A program made the translations under genes and the position numbers. Positions 32,054 through 41,101 of a stretch of DNA of 51,179 nt are shown one piece after another. The notes beneath the pieces are model-generated. The model made no database searches. It was given only the letters and a program-made list of their open reading frames with translations, and was not told the DNA's origin. The stretch lies in the NCBI GenBank assembly GCA_035574915.1, contig DATLYJ010000105.1, positions 1 through 51,179 of the forward strand, written 5' to 3'. Origin of the DNA: Dehalococcoidia bacterium (GTDB taxonomy: Bacteria; Chloroflexota; Dehalococcoidia; DSTF01; WHTK01). Numbering within the stretch: the first letter of the stretch is position 1; each line of letters begins with the position of its first letter.

Positions 32054-34675
32054 GTGGGGCCTGACTCCGAGCCTGTTCACCTGCAGGACCCGTGGACCGA
32101 AGCCGAAGCGCGAGCCGGGGACGAAGGCGCGCGGAGGCCGTGGCACGCCCTGACAGCGGCGGAGGTGCTCTCCGTCCTGGGCGTCTCGCCGGGGGCCGGC
32201 CTGAGCGCCGCCGAAGCCGCCCGCCGGTTGCGTGACCTGGGGCCAAACCTGGCGCCTGCCGCCAGGGGCCGGCCGGCGACCCTCCTCCTTCTCGCCCAGT
32301 TCCGGTCCATCCTCGTGTACGTGCTCCTCGTCGCCGGCGCCGTCTCCCTCGCCCTGGGCGACACCTTCGAAGCAGCGGCGATCGGGGCGATCGTCCTCCT
32401 CAACGCCATGCTCGGTTTCGCCCAGGAATATCGCTCGCAGAGGGCCCTCGAGGCCTTGCGCTCGATGGTCGCGCCCGAGGCGACCGTCCTTCGCGACGGC
32501 CGCCCGGCGCGGATGCCGGCGGCGGGCATTGTGCCCGGGGACATCGTCCTGCTCGAGAGCGGGGACATCGTGCCGGCCGACGGCCGGATCATCGAGGCCG
32601 CATCGCTCCAGGTCAGCGAAGCGCTGCTCACCGGCGAGTCGACACCGGTCGACAAAGGCCCAGACCCCGTTGGGCTGGACGCTGTCCTCGCGGACCGCAC
32701 CTCCATGGTCTTTCAGGGCACGGTCGTGACCTCCGGGCGCGGCGCCTGCGTCGTAGTCAGCACGGGCTCGCAGACCGAGATGGGCCGCATAGCCGGCCTG
32801 ATCGCCGCCCCGAAGGAGGAGATGACGCCCCTGCAGCAGCGGCTCGAAGGGGTCGGCCACTTTCTGCTGTTCGGGGCTCTGCTGCTGTGCGTACTCGTCT
32901 TCGTCATCGGGGTGGCCCGCGGCATCGACGCCGGCGAGATGTTCCTCACCGCCACCAGCCTGGCCGTCGCCGCAATCCCCGAGGGGTTGCCAGCAGCCAC
33001 CACCCTCGTGCTGGCCATCGGCGTCCAGCGGATGGCGAGCCAGAACGCCATCGTCCGGCGCCTCTCGAGCGTCGAGACGCTCGGTTCGGTGACCGTCATC
33101 TTCACGGACAAGACGGGCACGCTTACTGAGAACCGCATGACTGTCGAGCGGCTCTGGACGCCTGACGGCCGGGAGGAGGCGCTGCTCGCGGCCGTCCTCT
33201 GCAACAACGCCCGGCTGGGAGGGGACGGCGAACCCGAAATCGGCGACCCGACCGAAATTGCCTTGCTCGCCTTCGCGCTGAAGTCCGGGCTCGATCCCGA
33301 GGCGGCGCGGCGGGACCACCCGCGTCTGTCGGAAATCCCTTTCGATTCGAGCCGAGCGCGCATGACCGTGACAGTGGGCGGGCCCGACGGCCGCCGCGCC
33401 GCTTACATGAAGGGTGCGCCTGAGGTCGTCCTCCCGTTGTGCGACATTTCCCCCGCAGGCGCTGAGGAAGAAGCGGCGCGGATGGCGTCCGATGGCCTGC
33501 GCGTGCTCGCGCTCGCTCGCCGGGACGTGACGCAAAAGGATGACCCTGACATCGAGCGCGGTATGCGTCTGGTCGGCCTCGCCGGGCTCTGGGACCCCTT
33601 GCGTCCGGAGGCCCCGGCAGCGCTACGTCAGGCCGCGGCCGCCGGCGTCAGGGTCGTCATGCTCACAGGCGACCATCCGGCAACGGCGCGGGCGATCGCC
33701 GCCCGCCTCGGGCTCGAGGGAGATGTCCTTACCGGTCGCGAGATCGAGGCCCTGGACCCGGACGAGCTACGCGTCAGGGCCGCGGGCGCGACCGTCTTTG
33801 CCCGCGTCACGAGCGAGCACAAGTTGCGCATCGTCGAGGCCGCGCGCCGAGGCGGGGAGGTCACCGCGATGACCGGCGACGGCGTGAACGACGCCCCGGC
33901 GCTGCGCGCAGCGGATATCGGCATCGCCATGGGCCTCGGCGGCACCGACGTCGCGCGGGAGGCGGCGGACATGGTCCTGGTCGATAACCGCTTCGCGACC
34001 ATCGTGGAGGCGATGCGCCAGGGGCGGGCGATCTACGCCAACATCCAGCGCTTCGTCCACTTCCTGCTCTCCTGCAACCTCGCCGAAGTGGCGGTCATCT
34101 TCATCGCCTTGCTCGTCTGGTCGGCTTCGCCCCTGACGCCGCTTCAAATACTGTTCGTCAACCTGCTCACGGACGGCCTGCCTGCGCTCGCCCTGGGCCT
34201 GGAGCCGGTCGACCCGATGACCATGACCCGGCCGCCGCGCCGGCCAGGCGCGGGCATCATCTCGAAGCGGTCCCTGATGCCGATTGTCGGCGTCGGCGGC
34301 GTGGTTGCCGCCTGCACCCTTGTTGGCTACGCCCTCGGGCGAGAATGGGGCGGCGCCGCCCTGGGCAGGGACATGGCTCTGGCCACCTTGGTGGGCGCGC
34401 ATCTCGCCGTAGCGTTCGTCTTCAGGAACGAGTCCCGCCCATTCTTCGCCCTGCGGGCAAACCACTGGCTGACGGCCGCGGTGGCGTCCTCTGCCCTGCT
34501 GCTCGTCGGCCTCTACGAGGCGCCATTCCTGAGCGAGAGGCTGGATGTCCACTCCCTGGCGTGGAAGCACATGGCTGTTGTCGCCGCCCTCTCGCTGGCC
34601 CCGTTAGCCGTCGGCGAGGCCGCGAAAGTATCGGGCGTCCTCCGCCGCGCCGGCCTGCTGCCGGAGGGCGTCTGA
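32054..34675 (+). CDS. P-type cation ATPase, Ca2+-transporting type (P2)
   Basis: An 873-residue pump from GTG 32054. The N-terminal cytoplasmic part (PWHALTAAEVLSVLGVS) matches cation-ATPase N-domains. The actuator loop has LLTGES. The PEGLP motif sits in TM4 before the phosphorylation motif DKTGTLT (D352). KGAPE and the hinge MLTGDHPATARAIA and MTGDGVNDAPAL follow. TM6 contains NLLTDGLPALALG, as in SERCA/PMCA-like calcium pumps. It exports Ca2+ or a similar divalent ion from the cytoplasm. It is separated by 145 nt from the divergent selenoprotein candidate. Confidence 0.95.
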   Translation: MGPDSEPVHLQDPWTEAEARAGDEGARRPWHALTAAEVLSVLGVSPGAGLSAAEAARRLRDLGPNLAPAARGRPATLLLLAQFRSILVYVLLVAGAVSLALGDTFEAAAIGAIVLLNAMLGFAQEYRSQRALEALRSMVAPEATVLRDGRPARMPAAGIVPGDIVLLESGDIVPADGRIIEAASLQVSEALLTGESTPVDKGPDPVGLDAVLADRTSMVFQGTVVTSGRGACVVVSTGSQTEMGRIAGLIAAPKEEMTPLQQRLEGVGHFLLFGALLLCVLVFVIGVARGIDAGEMFLTATSLAVAAIPEGLPAATTLVLAIGVQRMASQNAIVRRLSSVETLGSVTVIFTDKTGTLTENRMTVERLWTPDGREEALLAAVLCNNARLGGDGEPEIGDPTEIALLAFALKSGLDPEAARRDHPRLSEIPFDSSRARMTVTVGGPDGRRAAYMKGAPEVVLPLCDISPAGAEEEAARMASDGLRVLALARRDVTQKDDPDIERGMRLVGLAGLWDPLRPEAPAALRQAAAAGVRVVMLTGDHPATARAIAARLGLEGDVLTGREIEALDPDELRVRAAGATVFARVTSEHKLRIVEAARRGGEVTAMTGDGVNDAPALRAADIGIAMGLGGTDVAREAADMVLVDNRFATIVEAMRQGRAIYANIQRFVHFLLSCNLAEVAVIFIALLVWSASPLTPLQILFVNLLTDGLPALALGLEPVDPMTMTRPPRRPGAGIISKRSLMPIVGVGGVVAACTLVGYALGREWGGAALGRDMALATLVGAHLAVAFVFRNESRPFFALRANHWLTAAVASSALLLVGLYEAPFLSERLDVHSLAWKHMAVVAALSLAPLAVGEAAKVSGVLRRAGLLPEGV

Positions 34676-34679
34676 GCGT

Positions 34680-34910
34680 TCACGCTGCCGGCTGCCTGGC
34701 CTCGGGCTGGCTGCGAGATGTCCTCTGTTCCCGGCCCGCCGCTACGCGGGCCAGCGCCCGCGAGCGTTCGGCGGCGCGGCGCTCCGCCAGTCCGGTAGCC
34801 GTGCGGCCGCACTGGAGGCAGACGTACGCCGCGACTCCCATTTCGTCCACTTCCAGGATGAGGTCTCCCCGACAGCGGGCACAGGCTCGGAGCAAGAGGG
34901 GCTTCAGCAT
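34680..34910 (-). CDS. Small CxxC zinc-ribbon protein
   Basis: A 76-residue protein starting at ATG 34910 behind GGAGG (5-nt spacing). Zinc-binding pairs are CARC near residue 13 and CLQC near residue 30, then a basic Ala/Arg-rich tail (GLAERRAAERSRALARV). It is tail-to-tail with the Ca-ATPase (4-nt gap). Such ribbons often bind RNA or DNA; no precise function is supported. Confidence 0.7.
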   Translation of the reverse strand: MLKPLLLRACARCRGDLILEVDEMGVAAYVCLQCGRTATGLAERRAAERSRALARVAAGREQRTSRSQPEARQPAA

Positions 34911-35147
34911 GGCAGCCTCCAATCCCGTTCGCCGGCGCTTGCCCCAGAGGGGTGAGCGCTTCGGTCTTGCCAGGTCAGGTTAGTCTCGCGTGCCGGCTTG
35001 TCGCAGGTGCCGGACAGACTCAAGCCCGTGGGCCATTTATCGCCGGGTAGATGGCCATGCGGCCCGGTGCGCCGCCGCGCGCCCCTTAGCCTTAATCCCT
35101 TGTTCACATCCTTCTATGGGATTTAGGGTGTTCTCTAGACGGCGGCC

Positions 35148-36842
35148 GTGCCCAAATGGATCCGGCCTATGCTCGACGCCCCCCGCACCGCCAGCTCCCC
35201 GCCCCAAATCCCCTCTGGCCCTGCCTGGCTCCCCGGCCGATTCGTCGGTCCCCTGGTCGTCGCCGCCTGGCTCTTAGGCGCCGCCCTTCGGGCGGCTTAC
35301 GTCCTCCCGGCCGGCTTCCCCCTGAATGATGGGGGCCTCTTTTACGCCATGGCGGAGGACTTGCGTGAAAATGCCTTTCGCCTTCCCGAAGTCACCTCCT
35401 ACAACCAGGCAGGCATCCCCTTCGTCTACCCGCCTCTCGGTTTCTACGTCGCCGCGGCCATCGACTCCGTCACTCCCTTCACCCTGATCGATGCTTTCCG
35501 TTTCGTCCCCCTGGCGGCGACGTGTCTCACGCTGCCGGCGTTCTGGTTGCTCGCCCGCCGCTTTCTGAGCCCTGACCTCGCCCTCGTGGCTGCCAGCTTC
35601 GCGTTTGCGCTCGTGCCGCGGAGTTACATCTGGCTGCTTATGGGCGGCGGCCTGACCCGTTCGCTCGGGCTCCTTTTCGCCATCCTCGCCCTGCACCAGG
35701 TCCACAGGTTGTACACGTCGCGCGGCCGCGTTGCTCTGCCGCTGGCCGCGCTCTTCGCCGCCCTGACGGTGCTGAGCCACCTGGAGACAGCCTGGTTCCT
35801 GGCCTTCAGCACCGCGCTGATGCTCGTCGCCTTCGGACGCAACCGGCGGGCGTTCGCCAGTTCGCTTCTCCTGGCCGGCGCCGTCGCGACGCTCACGTCA
35901 CCGTGGTGGCTGACCGTGCTTTTCCATCACGGCTTCGCGCCGTTGCTTGCCGCGTCCAGCACCGGCGGGTCCTTCTTCTCCGATGGGGACACGCGGGCCC
36001 ACCTCCTGCTGTCGCTCGCTCGCGTGGCGTCCACCAGCGAGCCCCTGTTCCCGGTCATAGCCGTCCTGGGCCTGCTCGGCGCCATCACCTCACTCGTGCG
36101 CGGCTTCTGGTTTCTGCCCGCCTGGTGGGTCGCTATCGTGCTCCTGGACGCCCGCGCCTTCCCAACCTTTACGACGGTCCCGGTCGCGATTCTGGCCGGC
36201 GTGGGAGTGAGGGAGGTCCTGGTCCCCGCCGTGCAGGCGGCGGCAAGGGATGCTGGCGCGGGCCGCGCCCTCGCCGCGCCCGTCGTGCTGGTCGCCGTCC
36301 TTCTTTACGCGGGCGTGGCATCGCTGCAGCGCAGCCCCCACGCCGGCGGCGAGGCTGCCTTCCTTCAGGCGCTCGACGGCGCCGAGCTTGAGGCCTTTCG
36401 CTGGGTGGAGAACGAGACCCCGCGCGGCAGCCGCTTTCTGATCGTCCCCGACACCAGCTGGGAGACCGCCAGCACAAGCGAGTGGTTCCCCATGCTCGCC
36501 GGGCGAGTGAGCGTGGCGACCGTGCAGGGCACCGAGTGGCTGCCCGGCGGCGTCTTCCAGTCGCGGGTGAAAGCGTATTACGAAGCCCTCGAGTGCGGCT
36601 ACAGGACGTCAGCCTGCCTGCAGACCTGGATGCAGGAGACGGGCCTCTTCTTCACCCACGTCTACCTGCGCAAGTGGGACGGCGAAGGCCGCTGCTGCGA
36701 CACCCTCGTCGAGTCCCTCCTTGGCGATCCGCACTATGCCCTCGTGTATGACGGCCCCGGCGCGATGATCTTCGAGTCGCTGGCCGACCGGCCGGCCGTC
36801 ACCAAGGACCCGTCCGGCAGCGACCTGTCCGCCGGCCCGTAG
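35148..36842 (+). CDS. Polytopic membrane protein resembling GT-C glycosyltransferases
   Basis: A 564-residue protein (GTG 35148; ATG 35169 is an alternative) with about ten transmembrane helices from residue ~33. The first loop after TM1 has LNDGGLFYAMAEDLREN, with the acidic pair expected of GT-C enzymes that use lipid-phosphate sugars. The region YPPLGFYVAAAID is also characteristic. The last ~180 residues form a soluble extracytoplasmic domain with several cysteines (ECGYRTSAC and CC). It probably transfers sugars from polyprenyl-phosphate donors outside the membrane. No glycan cluster is adjacent. Confidence 0.75.
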   Translation: MPKWIRPMLDAPRTASSPPQIPSGPAWLPGRFVGPLVVAAWLLGAALRAAYVLPAGFPLNDGGLFYAMAEDLRENAFRLPEVTSYNQAGIPFVYPPLGFYVAAAIDSVTPFTLIDAFRFVPLAATCLTLPAFWLLARRFLSPDLALVAASFAFALVPRSYIWLLMGGGLTRSLGLLFAILALHQVHRLYTSRGRVALPLAALFAALTVLSHLETAWFLAFSTALMLVAFGRNRRAFASSLLLAGAVATLTSPWWLTVLFHHGFAPLLAASSTGGSFFSDGDTRAHLLLSLARVASTSEPLFPVIAVLGLLGAITSLVRGFWFLPAWWVAIVLLDARAFPTFTTVPVAILAGVGVREVLVPAVQAAARDAGAGRALAAPVVLVAVLLYAGVASLQRSPHAGGEAAFLQALDGAELEAFRWVENETPRGSRFLIVPDTSWETASTSEWFPMLAGRVSVATVQGTEWLPGGVFQSRVKAYYEALECGYRTSACLQTWMQETGLFFTHVYLRKWDGEGRCCDTLVESLLGDPHYALVYDGPGAMIFESLADRPAVTKDPSGSDLSAGP

Positions 36843-36976
36843 GGCCGCACGGACCTTCCACCCCAGGATCTTTCGCCTCCGGACTTCCATCCGCAATCTG
36901 GCCGAAGAGGCACTGGCTCCCGCGATCATTGTTGACTTTGTTACTCATCTTCATCCACAATCTGTGTGACCGGCGC

Positions 36977-37005
36977 TTGACATGCCCTTTCCGCAAGTAA
37001 ACACT
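36977..37005 (+). promoter_or_regulatory. Candidate promoter of the sulfite/nitrite reductase gene
   Basis: A consensus TTGACA (36977-36982) lies in an AT-rich stretch, followed 17 bp later by AACACT (37000-37005), a weak -10. TTGACT also occurs at 36932-36937. The gap 36843-37033 shows no other feature. Confidence 0.4.
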
Positions 37006-37033
37006 TTGCTTATTCGTTCACTGGAGCCCACAC

Positions 37034-38899
37034 ATGACCACTAACGGTTCCCAGAGCAGACGCCATCCCAAGGTGCCGGAGGTCATCAAGCCGGGCTTCA
37101 TCCTGCCCGTGAGCTTCGAGGAGATCGACGAGTTCGAGCAGCGGGCGAAGAAGTTCCGGATCGGCGACGAGGACCCAGAGGAGTTCCGGCTGTTCCGCCT
37201 GTCGCGGGGCACTTACGGCCAGCGGCAGGAAAACGAGCAGATGATACGCATCAAGCTGCCGTCGGGCGGCGTCACGGCCGACCAGTTCGACGCGCTCGCC
37301 GAGGTCTCGGAGAAGTATTCCGACTTCCACCGCGGCCACATCACCACCCGCCAGAACTTCCAGTTCCACTTCGTCGACCTCCTGGACGCGCCCGAGGTCA
37401 TGCGCATCATTGGCCGCGCCGGCCTCACCACGCGCGAGGCCTGCGCCCACACCGTGCGCAACGTCACCGGCTGCGCCTTCGCCGGCGTCTGCCCGGACGA
37501 AGTCTTCGATGCAACACCCTACCTAACGGCCTACGCGCGTAACATGCTGCGCAACCCCATCTGCCAGCGCCTGCCGCGCAAGTTCAAGACCGCCTTCTCC
37601 TCCTGCCCCAGCGACTGTGCCGGCACGCCGTTCCACGACCTGGGCTTCCAGGCGATGATCCGCGACGGCGTCAAGGGATTTCAGATCCGCGTCGGCGGCG
37701 GCACCTCGACCATGCCCCGTCAGGCCGACGTCGTCTGGGACTTCGCCACCGCCGACGACGGCGAGTACATCCGCGTCTCCGAGGCCATCCTGCGCGTCTT
37801 CGACCGCGAGGGCGACATGCCGGGCCTGCTGCGCAAGAACATGAACAAGGCGCGCATCAAGTTCCTCCTGCACAAGATCGGCGCGGACGCATTCCGGGCA
37901 AAGGTCCTCGAAGAGCTGAAGCAGGACTGGGCGAGCGAGCCCTACGACATGGAAGCGCTGATGGAGATGGCGCCCGAAGGCCCCTCCGACGGCCCCATCC
38001 CCGAGGACGACGGCCGCGAGGCGCCGGGCTTCGAACGCTGGCTGGCTGAGAACGTGCGGCCCCAGAAGCAGGAAGGCTTCCGCGCGGTCACTGTAACCGT
38101 GCCGATGGGCAACATCAGCACCTTCCAGTTCCGCGCCCTGGCGAACATAATGCGCCGCTTCTCCGGCGGCAACGCTCGGACGAACCAGAACCAGAACCTG
38201 GTCCTACGCTGGGTGCATGAGGCCGCGCTCCGGCCCCTGTACAAGGAACTGCGCGCCATCGGCCTGGGCGAGGCGGGCGCCGAGACCGTCACCGACGTCG
38301 TGGCCTGCCCCGGCGCCGATAGCTGCAAGCTGGCGATCACGTCATCGAACCAGGCCGGCTACAGCATGCGCGAGGCGATGATCGCCTTCGACTACCAGGA
38401 CCCGGAGGTCCGGAAGGTCAGCGTCAAGATCAGCGGCTGCCCCAACGGCTGCGGCCAGCACCACCTGGCGGGAATTGGCCTCCAGGGCTCTTCCTACAAG
38501 GCCGGCCCCTTCGAGGTGCCCTGCTACGACATTCTGGTCGGTGGCGTCGGCTACAAGGGCGCCGGGCGCTTCGCCCAGCGCGTCACCCGCGTGCTGGCGA
38601 AGAAGGCCCACCTGGCGATCGACCGCATCTTCCAGGTCTACCAGGCGGAGCGGCTGAGCCCGAGCGAGAGCTTCGTGGCCTTCGTAGACCGCGTCGGCCA
38701 CAAGTACTTCGAGCCGCACCTCGAGGAGTTCAAGTGGGTCGGCGACGTCAACACCGAGCCGGAGATGTACTCGGACTGGGGGTCAACAGAGCTCTTCCAG
38801 GTCATCCGCGGCGAAGGCGAGTGTGCCGCCGGCGAAGTGCCGGTGGACCGCCTGGCATCTCTTGCGGCCGGCGGCAGCGCCGGCACCCCGGCAGACTAG
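37034..38899 (+). CDS. Ferredoxin-type nitrite/sulfite reductase (siroheme, 4Fe-4S)
   Basis: A 621-residue reductase with the two-fold repeated ferrodoxin-like and siroheme-binding halves of assimilatory nitrite/sulfite reductases. The cluster cysteines are C425 and C431 (CPGADSC) and C469 and C473 (CPNGCG). The first half has RGHITTRQNFQFHF, TVRNVTGCAFAG and SSCPSDCAG; the second has NARTNQNQNLVLRW. It performs a six-electron reduction to ammonia or sulfide in the cytoplasm, probably taking electrons from ferredoxin. Sulfite versus nitrite cannot be separated reliably here. It ends 18 nt before a strong terminator. Confidence 0.93.
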   Translation: MTTNGSQSRRHPKVPEVIKPGFILPVSFEEIDEFEQRAKKFRIGDEDPEEFRLFRLSRGTYGQRQENEQMIRIKLPSGGVTADQFDALAEVSEKYSDFHRGHITTRQNFQFHFVDLLDAPEVMRIIGRAGLTTREACAHTVRNVTGCAFAGVCPDEVFDATPYLTAYARNMLRNPICQRLPRKFKTAFSSCPSDCAGTPFHDLGFQAMIRDGVKGFQIRVGGGTSTMPRQADVVWDFATADDGEYIRVSEAILRVFDREGDMPGLLRKNMNKARIKFLLHKIGADAFRAKVLEELKQDWASEPYDMEALMEMAPEGPSDGPIPEDDGREAPGFERWLAENVRPQKQEGFRAVTVTVPMGNISTFQFRALANIMRRFSGGNARTNQNQNLVLRWVHEAALRPLYKELRAIGLGEAGAETVTDVVACPGADSCKLAITSSNQAGYSMREAMIAFDYQDPEVRKVSVKISGCPNGCGQHHLAGIGLQGSSYKAGPFEVPCYDILVGGVGYKGAGRFAQRVTRVLAKKAHLAIDRIFQVYQAERLSPSESFVAFVDRVGHKYFEPHLEEFKWVGDVNTEPEMYSDWGSTELFQVIRGEGECAAGEVPVDRLASLAAGGSAGTPAD

Positions 38900-38917
38900 G
38901 CACGAGCCCAGTGGAGA

Positions 38918-38950
38918 AGACAGCGGGGCCACACGGCCCCGCTGTCTTTG
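38918..38950 (+). terminator. Strong intrinsic terminator after the reductase gene
   Basis: A perfect 13-bp stem: AGACAGCGGGGCC (38918-38930) pairs with GGCCCCGCTGTCT (38935-38947), 4-nt loop, followed by TTG. It could also serve the convergent gene that ends at 38969. Confidence 0.85.
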
Positions 38951-38968
38951 CGTCCGTGGTACGACTGT

Positions 38969-39499
38969 TCAGGTCCGTGCCAGCGGGTAAACGGGCGGCT
39001 GCTCGAAGTCGATGAGCGCTTCGCAGGCCTCGTCGCCCCACTTGCTCTCGCTCAGGATGCTGTCCGTCGCGAAGATACCCATCGCCTCATACCAGCCCTG
39101 CCGGCGATGCCAGGAGCCGCAAGCCGTGACGCCTCGCCAGTTGTTGCGCTCAATCCGCTGGAAGACTGGACATTTGCGGACGGCGACCCGCAGACAGTCC
39201 TCCGACAGCCGCTCGACGCTCCCTGCCTCCTCGTCCGGCAGGTAGAGCTTGAAGGCCGCGGCCACCAGGTCGGCCGCCGTGGCCGGGGACACGGGGCGTG
39301 TCACGCCGGCCGCGGCCATCAAGTGCTCCATGTCCCTCCTGCCACGCTCGCGCTCTTGGCGCAGGAAGGCCTCGTTAGCATCCTGCCACCGTCCGCGATG
39401 AGCCAGGTCGGTGGCCCAGGACGTCGGCTCTACAAGCTGGAACTCGCGCCGCAGCGTTTCGACCTCGTCGCGCGGTAGTGATTCGATTAGCGCCTGCAT
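38969..39499 (-). CDS. Unrecognised 176-residue protein
   Basis: Starts at ATG 39499 with GGAGG 6 nt upstream. Helical N-terminus (MQALIESLPRDEVETLRREF), then a C-terminal half with KCPVFQRIERNNWRG and TACGSWHRRQGWYEAMG. The spaced Cys residues, His and acidic residues might form a metal or substrate site. The pattern is faintly like small L-2-amino-thiazoline-4-carboxylate hydrolase-type or DUF proteins, but I would not assign it. It lies between the reductase terminator and citrate synthase (41 nt), same strand as the latter. Confidence 0.6.
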   Translation of the reverse strand: MQALIESLPRDEVETLRREFQLVEPTSWATDLAHRGRWQDANEAFLRQERERGRRDMEHLMAAAGVTRPVSPATAADLVAAAFKLYLPDEEAGSVERLSEDCLRVAVRKCPVFQRIERNNWRGVTACGSWHRRQGWYEAMGIFATDSILSESKWGDEACEALIDFEQPPVYPLART

Positions 39500-39540
39500 T
39501 CTCGTCCTCCTCACAGCCTCGGGCCGTGGCGGAACGCGGC

Positions 39541-40701
39541 TCAGGCGACTACGGCCTCCTTCTTATCACTGCGGGCGGCGATCGGCGTGTACGTCCGGCC
39601 GTGCGTGCCCGTGTAGACCTGGGTTGGCCGGAAGATCCGGTTGTCCTCCAGCTGCTCCAGCCAGTGCGCCAGCCAGCCGACGACGCGCGCGATGGCAAAG
39701 AGAGGCGTAAAGAGGTCCTTCTCGATGCCCAGCGTCTCGTAGACGCAACCAGAGTAGAAGTCGACGTTGGGGTAGATGCCGCGGTCGCCGAGGCGCTCCG
39801 TCAGCACGCGCTCCAGTTCGAGGGCAATCGGGTAGTGGGGGTTAACGCCGTGCCGCGCGTAGCGCTCCTCCGCCAGCTTCTGAAGGATGATCGCGCGCGG
39901 GTCCTTGACGTGGTACACGCGGTGGCCGAAACCCATGATCTTCTCGCCCGCGTCCAGCATCTTCCGGACTTCCGCCTCGACCGCTTCCGGGCTGCCGATG
40001 CGGTCAAGCAGCGTGAGCACGCGCTCGTTGGCGCCGCCGTGCAGGGGCCCCATGAGGGCGCCCACCGCCGACGACACGACCGAGTACGGGTCGGCCAGGG
40101 TCGACCCGACGACCCGTGCCGTGAACGTCGAGGCGTTCATCGTGTGGTCCATGTGCAGGATGAGGGCTGTCTCCAGGAGTCTGACGTCCTCGGGGTCGGG
40201 TTCCTCGTCCCGCAGCATGTACAGGAAGTTCGCCACGTGGCCCAGGTCGTCACGCGGGCGGACCGGATCGTCGCCCTTCCTGATCCGGTCGATCGCCGCC
40301 ACGATGGTCGGGAACTTAGCGATGAGCCGGATTACGGACCAGTAGCGCTCCGGCGCGTTCTGCGCGTCCCGTCCCGGGTAAAAGGCCCCCAGGGCGGCCG
40401 CCGCCGACTGCAAAGCTTCCATGGGATGGACCGTGTCCGGCAGGGTCTTCAAGAGGTCCGTTATGCGGAACTTGATCCGCCGGTGGTGGCGCAAGTCGTA
40501 GTCGAAGCGCTCCAGTTGCCCCGTGGTCGGCAGGTCGCCGAAGAGCAGCAAGTAGGCAACCTCTTCGAAGGTCGCCTCCCTGGCGAGCTCTTCGATTCGG
40601 ATGCCGCGGAACTCCAGGATCCCCTTCTCGCCGTCGATGAAGCTGATCGACGACTTTGCGGCGGGGACACCGCTCAAGCCAGGCACGTACTCTACTGTCA
40701 T
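39541..40701 (-). CDS. gltA: Citrate synthase
   Basis: A 386-residue citrate synthase (acetyl-CoA + oxaloacetate to citrate, cytoplasm). Catalytic landmarks are LHMDHTMNAST, GPLHGGANE (first catalytic His), GFGHRVYHVKDPR (second His) and the aspartate in YPNVDFYSG. The length fits the short dimeric type. The shape is also compatible with 2-methylcitrate synthase, but no propionate genes are near. A strong stem (AAGCAGCG at 40733-40740 with CGCTGCTT at 40764-40771) lies 32 nt upstream in its leader. Confidence 0.95.
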   Translation of the reverse strand: MTVEYVPGLSGVPAAKSSISFIDGEKGILEFRGIRIEELAREATFEEVAYLLLFGDLPTTGQLERFDYDLRHHRRIKFRITDLLKTLPDTVHPMEALQSAAAALGAFYPGRDAQNAPERYWSVIRLIAKFPTIVAAIDRIRKGDDPVRPRDDLGHVANFLYMLRDEEPDPEDVRLLETALILHMDHTMNASTFTARVVGSTLADPYSVVSSAVGALMGPLHGGANERVLTLLDRIGSPEAVEAEVRKMLDAGEKIMGFGHRVYHVKDPRAIILQKLAEERYARHGVNPHYPIALELERVLTERLGDRGIYPNVDFYSGCVYETLGIEKDLFTPLFAIARVVGWLAHWLEQLEDNRIFRPTQVYTGTHGRTYTPIAARSDKKEAVVA

Positions 40702-40732
40702 CGTTACCCCTTTCTCTTCCGCCGAAGGCCTG

Positions 40733-40771
40733 AAGCAGCGGCCCGGGGCTTCTCCCCCGCCGGCGCTGCTT
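40733..40771 (-). promoter_or_regulatory. Hairpin in the gltA leader
   Basis: An 8-bp perfect outer stem with an inner GGGG/CCCC stem, ending 32 nt before the gltA ATG. No T run follows on the minus strand, so it is not a terminator. It may shape translation or mRNA stability. Confidence 0.35.
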
Positions 40772-41101
40772 CGTCCGATTTCCTAGTTCGTCCCGCTTCG
40801 CGTCTGTCTTTGCGCGCCCAGGCTCTCAGGCCATGGCTCGCACTGGCGGCGAGCGGCAAGTGTTCTTCGCCGGCGGGCTTCTCTGCTGGCGCCTGAGGCG
40901 CCTTAATGCCCCATCAGCGGCCCTTCCTTCGGCGGCCCTCCGCGGTCTCGAACGTCTTTACGCCCTAAAGCTATTCCCGATCCGAGCCACGCGGTCAGGG
41001 CCATTGAGTCCGACTTTCGGGGCCAATCCGCATGTCCGGACGGCCCGTCCCGCGTGCTTGCTTGTGCCGACGGCGCCCCATCGTTACCGTGCGACTTGTC
41101 G
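40772..41101. other. Non-coding gap between gltA and the FAD/Fe-S dehydrogenase gene
   Basis: About 330 bases with no gene I accept on either strand. It contains a perfect palindrome GGCGCC-TGA-GGCGCC (40888-40902). It must carry promoters for both divergent genes, but no consensus elements stand out. Confidence 0.45.

Noticed and set aside
40702-41101. A known riboswitch in the gltA leader
   Set aside because: I looked for glycine, SAM, cobalamin and c-di-GMP boxes and saw none complete; only an unassigned hairpin remains.
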